Assembly: GCA_030686995.1 (NCBI GenBank)
Contig: CM060691.1
Location: 64,221,853-64,285,852, forward strand
Source of the DNA: Artemisia argyi
Taxonomy: Eukaryota > Streptophyta > Magnoliopsida > Asterales > Asteraceae
Reading direction: 5' to 3'
DNA: 64,000 nucleotides
Notes under the pieces: generated by a model
Told to the model about the DNA's origin: nothing
The model's database searches: none
What the model saw: only the letters and a program-made list of their open reading frames with translations
Program-made: the position numbers and the translations under genes
In this document: in pieces, positions 56,864-64,000 of the stretch
How the letters are laid out: every line of letters begins with the position of its first letter
Position numbering within the stretch: the first letter of the stretch is position 1

Positions 56864-59800
56864 TGATGAGTGTGTAAATACTCATCATTTTTACCGTATC
56901 TGAACTGCCAAAACATCCAAAAACACTCAGAAATGCATCAAAATACAGAAATTATCCCAAAAGTGTGTTTTATATGTTTTAGATGTAAAAGGTTTAAAAA
57001 CAAATGAAAAACGAACAAAGTTTGCATAATTGGCAGTTTCAGTCCCCCAAGTTTCCTAAATTGACAAAACTAGTCCCTGAAGGTTTAAAATGAAAGAAAA
57101 GTCAACTTTGGTCATCGGGAAATCAAATTTGTTCAATATTAATCCCTGGATGAAAGTTTTAACAAACTGGCAACTTTTACCCCTCAAAATCCAAAATTGG
57201 CATAAAAGGTCCCTGAACTTTCAAAACTTGAAAAAATCAGTCCCTGGTGAAATATTTTTGAAAGAACGTCAATATTGGTCCTTGGGAAATCACAATTTAT
57301 CACAAAGGGTCCTTGGAGTAAAGTTTTCACAAAATGGCAAAAACGACCCCTCAACTTGAAATTTGGCAAAACAAGTCCCCGGAAATTTCATTTTTGGAAA
57401 ATTTACATTATGGTCCATATATTATTGGGGTTTGGCAACAACGGTCCTTTGAACAAACTTTGGAAGAATGGCAGGTTTATTCCTCAACGTTTCATCAAAT
57501 TGCAAAGGAGGTCCTTGTTATAATTATTACTACCAAACGGGCCTAAATATCAATCCAAATCCAAACACAAACAAACCAAACAACCTGTCCACTCCCCAAG
57601 CCCACCACCAATCCGGCCCAAACCTTTTAAATAAAAATCCCACCCTGTTTTTTATTAATACCCAGTCAACAAGCAGGTCAAACCATCCACCTCATCCCCA
57701 CTCCCCTCCAAACCAATCCTGCAAACACCATCATCACCCCTACCTCTCCACCTCTTCCACACTCCACCTCTGCCAAACCCTACACCCTTATCCCTCCAAA
57801 TACTAAAAACCAAAACCCTTGCCCCTGCCATAAGCTATCAGGCCCCAAGTGGTAAAAAAAATCATTTCCCGCCAAAAATGAGTGAACGGCCAGGATGGCT
57901 TCCACACATCCCACGGCTCCAATTAAGAGTGGGATTGACTCAGAACTCCACCAGGGTCATTATAAAGAAAGAAGAGAAGGAGCAGCAGGAGTTCGTTAAT
58001 TTTTTAGTTTTAGTAGTGTAGTAGTAGTTAACATGTTAGCTTAAATTTCATCCCCAGTTGTAACCATTATTTAAAAAAGAGTTGTAATGTACAATTCCAG
58101 TGTATTGTTAATTTAATTAAGGTTTAATTTCAAGTCTCCTGGTGAAATTCTCAATTTGCCATTTTTCCTTTGAAAATTCTCAGATTAATTTTATGCTGTT
58201 AAAAGTTGTTTGTTGTTTATTCTGTGAGTTCATTTAAGTCACTGAAAATCTTTTATAAGTTTTCTTTAACATTGAAACCAGTTCAGCTCTTAAAAACTAA
58301 AAATCCAAAAAAATAGTTTATAAATAGTGATAAAATAAAAAATTCCAAGAAGAAGGGTAAGAAGCAGGAAGCAGGATGGATTATGGATTCATTTGGGTTT
58401 AAAAGCTTATTAGGAAGCTGTGGGTTTAGTAATAGTACTTGGTTCTTGGTCTGCAACCTCACAGGCCCTTGTAAGTTCTTATCTCTTGGCTTTTTAGCTT
58501 AAATTGAGACTGCTCATTTTCTATTGCTCCATTGCTTATTGATAGATTAGATTAGTTTAGGTATTTTTATTAGTGCATTATCCTTTTAAATTCTAGTTTA
58601 TAAACTGATTTGCTTGTTGAAAATCCATTTTCAGTTTCATTAGGGGTGTTTGGGTCTAGTTGTGTTTTATGTGTTTTAACTGTTTTCTTGTTGTTCTTTT
58701 TATCTCAATAGATCACTTTAGGCTACTATAGGATAATTCAGTCATTAAAATGGTAGGTTTAAAGCATAGAAAGTCAAAACTCACTCACATCCTTCATGCA
58801 GTTTAGCATAAGGTTGAATGAGTAACTGTGAACTTGGATTATAGTAGAATCTAGATACATTTAGGAAAATTAGCTCACCAATTAGCTTAAAGTAACATTT
58901 AGGATGAGATAATTGCATTAGAAATACATATAATTCAACTTTTCCTTAACTTTCAAAAAGTCAAATTCTTAGTCTGAGAAAATAGCTTAGATTTCAAAAC
59001 AGCCTGTAGGATTTATTAGGAATTGGAAATAGGTGATTTTTGTTGTTTTGAGTTATTTGGAAGCTCATATTTCTGTATCGAAAAGAAATTTTGGATTTAG
59101 AGTCCATTTGCTTATAAATAACCTCATTTGAAGTTGACCATTTGCACCAAACCATGCCCTGCATCATACTTATGGGATTGAGTTCATAAGCTCACCTAGA
59201 GCTTATTTCTGAATCCCAGGCCTCAATCCTTAGCTTTTTGAAGAGCTTATTGGTCCATCTTATTAGATTCAGGCTTATCTTGACCTTTGATTGCCTTGCC
59301 CTTAGCTTATTTTAGCTTGCTAAATACCCTATCTACACCAACAACCTGAGCAACTCAGGATGATCACCCAACTTCCCAACCCCACCATTAGCTTAGTTCT
59401 GAGCCTTATGCTCTGCCCCTTGGCTTATTTAAAAGATCATGAGCCCAACTTTCTAGTTCTTGGCTTAATTTAGCTTCTAGCTTATTAGGAAGGCTTGAAA
59501 CTAGGTCTGCAACCCCTCCTTAGATTGTGTGACAGGCAGTGTAACTAGGATTGCTTTATTGCTTGTTCCATGCTTATCAACTCAATTTTCTTGTTCCCTT
59601 AGCTTATTCCTAGTTTCTCTAGCTTATTTGCATCTTATTCCACTTCTATTTCAAGTTTGTAAGCTTGTATAACTGCTTAATTCTGCTTAAAACATCAAGT
59701 TGAGCCAAAAAGCTCAAGCTGATAAGCTCTTAAGCTCTCACTGAGCTTATTCTCATGTTCCAAACTTTTTGTCTTCATTAAAGTTACTTATTTTCAGTAG

Positions 59801-60665
59801 GTAAAGAGTTTTGTAACAGAAAATTCGAAGAAAAAGCAATTTTCAAAAAGTGATAGCTTCTATTTAAGCTTTTTAGCTTATTTTCAGCTTTTTCAAAAAG
59901 CACTTCTCATTTTTATAATTTTCCTAGGTTCCTGTAGTTGTAAAATAACTTTAGAAAAATTTTCATATTTTTCACTATTCATTTTCTATTTTTCTTAATT
60001 TATATTAATTTTTATTAATTAATAATTAGTTAATAATTAATAATAATTATTTAAAAAGTCTTAAAAATATGTTTTCAGTTTTAAAATTAGTTTTATATTA
60101 TTTTAGATTTTTCCAAATTTTAATTTTATTTTTCTAGGTTAATTTCCTAATTATTTGTATTTTAGGGTATTTTAAATAATTAAAAGTAAATAGGAAAATA
60201 GTAATTAATTAATAATAAATAATGAAATAGTGTAAAAATTATTTTTCTTTTTCTAAAAATTTTCTTTTATCATTAGGATTGTAAATATGTAATTTTCATA
60301 TTCGTAGGTATTTTATTTCACCAAAACTCGCGTTTTATTTCGTACGTCTACGTAACTTTAATTCAAACGTACGCGTTTTTAGACTTAGATCACGTTTTTA
60401 GTATATATGATCATCAGTAATTGTTCATATTGTGTTTCTAATTTATTTTCATTCTTCGTATCTTAGTGTAATCATACAAATCACTCAAACCCCTTTTCTG
60501 TCCAAATTCACCCGATCACAAAACATTTTTTGATTACCATCACACCTCGTCGGGACATAACGACCCGGGGAAACCACTATACTTCCACGGAGATTGACTC
60601 TTAGGCTGTGTGACCTGGTTGACCATTCACCTGGTCAATTTAGGTTGACCATTTGGAGTCAATCA
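56864..60665 (+). repeat. 3' LTR of C
   Basis: 3802 bp. Starts with the TGATGAGT / ACTCATCA inverted repeat; carries the GGTCCCT array, a C-rich stretch, TATAAAG at 57961, many AGCTTAT words and an AT-rich end; terminates GTCAATCA. Proline-rich ORFs inside it are compositional. Confidence 0.92.
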
Positions 60666-61663
60666 CTTGTATTAAGATATTGTACTTTCTTTTTGAAAAC
60701 ACATCTTCTAAAGACATGTAAAAATAATTCTGGCATTTATATTAAGCAAACAGGGGTCTCAACTATGGCACTATTCTAATAGCAACATGAAAAACTAAAT
60801 CTCAAATGTACTCATTGCAAATAACTGAATCATGTTTCTTGTATCCGAATTGGGTATGGACTCAAATTGATTACACAAACTGATTTTAAAATACTCAAAC
60901 TCAAAATTCAAATTTAAATTTATGTGTGCGCGTGCGGCATTACCTTAGATTTATGTCTAATTTTGGTATTAAATTCAAATTTAAATAGTATTGCGTTCCA
61001 CATACTATGTCAAACATTTATTGATGTATGTGACAACAAAATTCATAGTCTTATACATCTTCCTGTTGAACACATTCACGATTCTTGTCGAACACAATCA
61101 CAGCCAAAAACCGAGTGTCTCACCCACTTGAAAAAGGTTGCAATAATAATTTAAGATCAGATGATCTTTCAATTGTTAACCCTTCATTTTCTATCTAATA
61201 GGACTGTTTATTTCTTAGTCTCATCTTATTAAAAACTAACATAGAGACATTAAAAGAAAAAAGAATAGGTTATTTTCTACTTTATAAACTTACCTACTGG
61301 TCCGTCGTATCTTCAGCAAGCCTTGTATTAAGATCTTGTACTTTCTTTTTGAAAACACATCTTCTAAGGACCTGTAAAAATAATTCTGACATTTATATTA
61401 AGCAAACAGGGGTCTCAACTATGGCACTATTCTAATAGCAACATGAAAAACTAAACCTCAAACGTACTCATTGCAAATAACTGAATCATGTTTCTTGTAT
61501 CCGAATTGGGTACGGACTCAAATTGATTACACAAACTGATTTTAAAATACTCAAACTCAAAATTCAAATTTAAATGTATGTGTGCGCTTGCGGCATTACC
61601 TTAGATTTATGTCTAATTTTGGTATTGAAATATTAATTATGTTTATGTCTAATTTTGACTAAT
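60666..61663. repeat. tandem duplication of the C target region
   Basis: 61064-61326 repeats 45764-46026, and 61327 to about 61627 repeats 60671 to about 60974, a unit of about 565 bp. 60990-61065 is an inverted copy of 45658-45735. The second unit keeps the unoccupied insertion site. No gene seen. Confidence 0.8.
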
Positions 61664-61763
61664 TGTGTAACCAACCTATTTTACCCCCGGTAAAATAGGT
61701 TTACAAATCATCTAACAGCCTTATGTGATATAATGTTTATATAAGTAGAGAAAATGTCATTAC

Positions 61764-61828
61764 CTTGTCAAAGTTGAAATCTGATAACTGTAGGAGTTCA
61801 TCGACAACCCATTGTGGTGAATTGTAAC
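61764..61828 (-). pseudogene. exon fragment resembling BBX (STO-type) B-box protein
   Basis: A 65-base stretch bounded by TTTCAG and GTAATG reads YNSPQWVVDELLQLSDFN. From memory this resembles the WAVDELLQLSD region after the B-boxes in plant BBX/STO transcription cofactors. Upstream sequence (61830-61900) codes KCDICATHC in another frame, which does not form a normal B-box. Only this exon-sized piece is convincing, so it is a captured or decayed fragment. Confidence 0.4.
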
Positions 61829-62149
61829 CTGAAATTTGGAGTATTGCTGCTTTCAAAGGAACAATGTGTGGCACAAATGTCACATTTTAGAATAACCCCA
61901 CCCTTTAGATTCGTATGATTAGTCGGTTGGTTAAGTCTAATTAAGAATATAAAAACGAATGCAATACATTTATACATCACGATTCTCGATACTATCCACA
62001 ACTTCACCCATGCACTAACAGAGCAAACATCACCATTGATGCATGTCGAGATGTGAGTTTATAAAATTTTGTATAGGTCAGTTGATGAGATTCATGAATA
62101 CTGTTGACTATAGAAGATTATAAAATTACTCAAAAACTAATAATTTTAC

Positions 62150-62340
62150 CATGATGAAACAAAATAGATGACCCAAGCTCGATTTCCACCAGGTGCCAAA
62201 GGCCTTCCAAAACACATGCACTTAGTCACACCCATAAGCAATGGTTCACCCGAGAGAAGAAACAAAAAGGCCCCAACAGCAACATCTGAGTCGTAAACAC
62301 ACTAAGTAGCATTGGTCTTGTCATCTGTGCGAATAGTTCC
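62150..62340 (-). pseudogene. exon fragment of a DUF1218-family membrane protein
   Basis: A 191-base stretch between TTAACAG (acceptor) and GTAAAA (donor) stays in one frame except for one TAG. It reads GTIRTDDKTNAT, stop, CVYDSDVAVGAFLFLLSG, then GVTKCMCFGRPLAPGGNRAW. From memory these are family signatures of plant DUF1218 four-helix membrane proteins. A few residues seem deleted after CVYDSDVA. With no flanking exons recognised, this looks like a single captured exon. Confidence 0.6.
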
Positions 62341-64000
62341 CTGTTAAGCAAATATAGTTTTATTATATGAAGCAAATACACAATCCAAGTGATAAAAACC
62401 TACAACTGAATGGAATCCTGGATCTCTCATAAATTCTTAGACACATATATCTTATTTATTTGGATCTTATCAGTCCTTCAATCTGTTTTCTACGTTTAAT
62501 GCCTATCAAAAGTCCATGTCCAAACAACAAAGAAAAGAATTAAATAATGTAAATTGATATGCATTAGCTTGTGTTAAGGTCTAATATGCCAACACTTTAT
62601 ATATTTTTATGACAACACTTGACAAAGTAACACTATTCATTTGTGAGATAAGTGCACCATATACAACAAAAAATGATACGCCACTGGCTTATTAATTCAG
62701 TTATGAATCCGGGTAAGTTTATATTTAAGGTTGTTCTAAAGGGTAAATAAGATGACATAAGTAATCTATCGATGTTGATAATAGTCTTAATTACTTAGAA
62801 ACCACACATCATATTTCTTAGAATATATTACAACGGAGGTTAAAACTTAAGAGATAAAGTTATTTTTCATCCAGGTTATGTCAAGACGTGTACCTCAGTA
62901 TATGTGAGTGACAGATGATAGAATTTCTGGCCAACGGTCAAATCTGGGTGATTGGGTCCACCATGGTGAGTTCCTAAAACCATCTCCATATATATTTGAT
63001 TAAATCATAGCCATGAGAAACTACTTACTAATGCATTATACTGCACATCTTATAAAAATTTTAACAATGCTCCTAAACAGGTCGAATCTGGCAGCAATGC
63101 TTCTAAGCTGGTCCATGGCAAACTTAAGCATGTAAATGCATATAGCCAATATACGTTTTGTGCAAACATTATAATGAGACATTCCATGTAATTCATTGAT
63201 TTCCATCATCTCAAACTATTAAGCTCTTAAGGGTTGTTTGAGAAAACTTATTTAGTATAGTTTATCAGCTTATTTTCTGTGATTAGACTTTGCTGAAGAT
63301 AGTGTTTCGATTTGCTTATAAGCTTAATTCGAACTTATATGACAGTTGTACTTGTACTATTGAACTTATAAATAAAAAACACATAATATAGCAAATAGGA
63401 AAGTAAGTTTTTAAAGAGAGCGAACAAAGTTACCATAGTGGATTTGATGAAGCTATGACTGCATTTTTAGCCATAGTGGATTCTCTTAGAGAGAGCCAAC
63501 AAAGTTAAGATTGCACTTTTAGCCTTTTATGGTCATTGGATATGCACACGTATCTCCATAAAAATGAAGCTAGCGTGAACCACCTGAAAAAAAAGATCAA
63601 AATATGCTAACTTTAAGAAGGCAAGCAGATAGTATCAGTGGGTTGTTGTTGATCCGCAATTATCATTATTTTCTTTATTTGATCCATATAGGATGAAAAC
63701 AATAAAAGTAACATGTTCAAGTTTTGCAAGATACTTTCTTTATGTGATTGTCATCACTTTCGTCTTACCGTACCAGTTTTGTGCTCTTCGGCTAAAAACA
63801 ATAAAAGTAACATGTTACCATTTTTTTATGCCTAACAATCTAAATACCAACTAATAAATTTAAACAAGGTAAAAGTCCAATTTTGAAGCATAGTAAAAAT
63901 CAAGCAAAACCTCAATAGCCACCTAATTCTTTACAACAGATTAAAAAAACACATATCCTATAAAAATAATCATGGAAACCTAATCAAAATTGAATCGTTG
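62341..64000 (-). other. Helitron-like body, right part
   Basis: No intact gene. 62894-62989 on the minus strand is a 96-base open stretch starting MEMVLGTHHGGPNHPDL and ending at GAG before GTAC, exon-like but unassigned. A segment near 63640-63660 (GTTGATCCGCAATTA) matches 36547. The rest is AT-rich and unassigned. Confidence 0.4.

Larger units (their letters stand above)
46027..60665 (+). mobile_element. non-autonomous long-LTR retrotransposon C
   Basis: Starts TGATGAGT and ends GTCAATCA, flanked by CTTGT at 46022-46026 and 60666-60670. An uninterrupted duplicate of the target is present at 61300-61340. LTR start, PBS and tail match element B, but the only ORF codes for a CCHC-array membrane protein with no gag core, RT or integrase. 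The 5' LTR is twice as long as the 3' LTR because of an internal rearrangement. Confidence 0.92.

Noticed and set aside
60594..61154. Short plus-strand ORFs right of C
   Set aside because: They cross the LTR/target boundary or lie in duplicated non-coding flank; no domain.

Overview
The window is plant nuclear DNA made almost entirely of nested transposable elements. I found no intact host gene. Four of the five LTR retrotransposon ORF sets look like proteins I remember from daisy-family (Asteraceae, e.g. Tanacetum/Artemisia) genomes: a gag starting MRTRSQ, a gag-pol linker ending in an ITTRAG/ITTRSG motif, a gag plus protease-like protein often labelled MAK10-like, and a CCHC-array/membrane protein. 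Asteraceae is therefore the likely source. This rests on memory of the families, not on a search.

Layout. 1-9099: 3' part of an autonomous Athila-lineage (Ty3/gypsy) element 'A' (broken gag-pol, 2.5-kb non-coding tail, 3' LTR). 9100-10585: end of an older relative 'E'. About 11170-11769 and 34159-34367: two halves of a decayed PIF/Harbinger (ALP1-like) transposase gene, split by element 'B'. 11770-34153: element B, with 4.2-kb LTRs, broken gag and pol, and target duplication AAGAT. Young gag-only element 'D' (22452-29096, duplication TCGAG) is nested in B. 34798 onward: a minus-strand Helitron-type terminus, followed by DNA carrying gene-fragment exons on the minus strand. That DNA is interrupted by gag/protease-only element 'F' (37434-45207, minus strand, duplication TGCAC) and element 'C' (46027-60665, duplication CTTGT). 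C encodes one 647-residue protein with four CCHC knuckles and a membrane segment.

How the parts work together. There are two families. The A type (A, D, F, E) shares about 1.4-kb LTRs and a 2.5-kb tail. The B type (B, C) shares very long LTRs and a 0.85-1-kb tail. In each family one member carries pol and others carry a different single ORF between the same leader/PBS and the same tail, so D, F and C look like non-autonomous partners of A-like and B-like helpers. Both families share RNA-level features: a tRNA-Asp-type PBS, a hairpin 6-15 nt after each stop codon, hairpins with (R)GGA loops, and repeated copies of the polypurine tract. A-type LTRs also carry arrays of an 11-bp TGACG/CGTCA dyad upstream of the TATA box and, about 80 nt before the PBS, a stretch complementary to the 5' half of tRNA-Asp. 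The hairpins, iterated purine tracts, tRNA complementarity and CCHC-array protein are the strongest candidates for an undescribed system.
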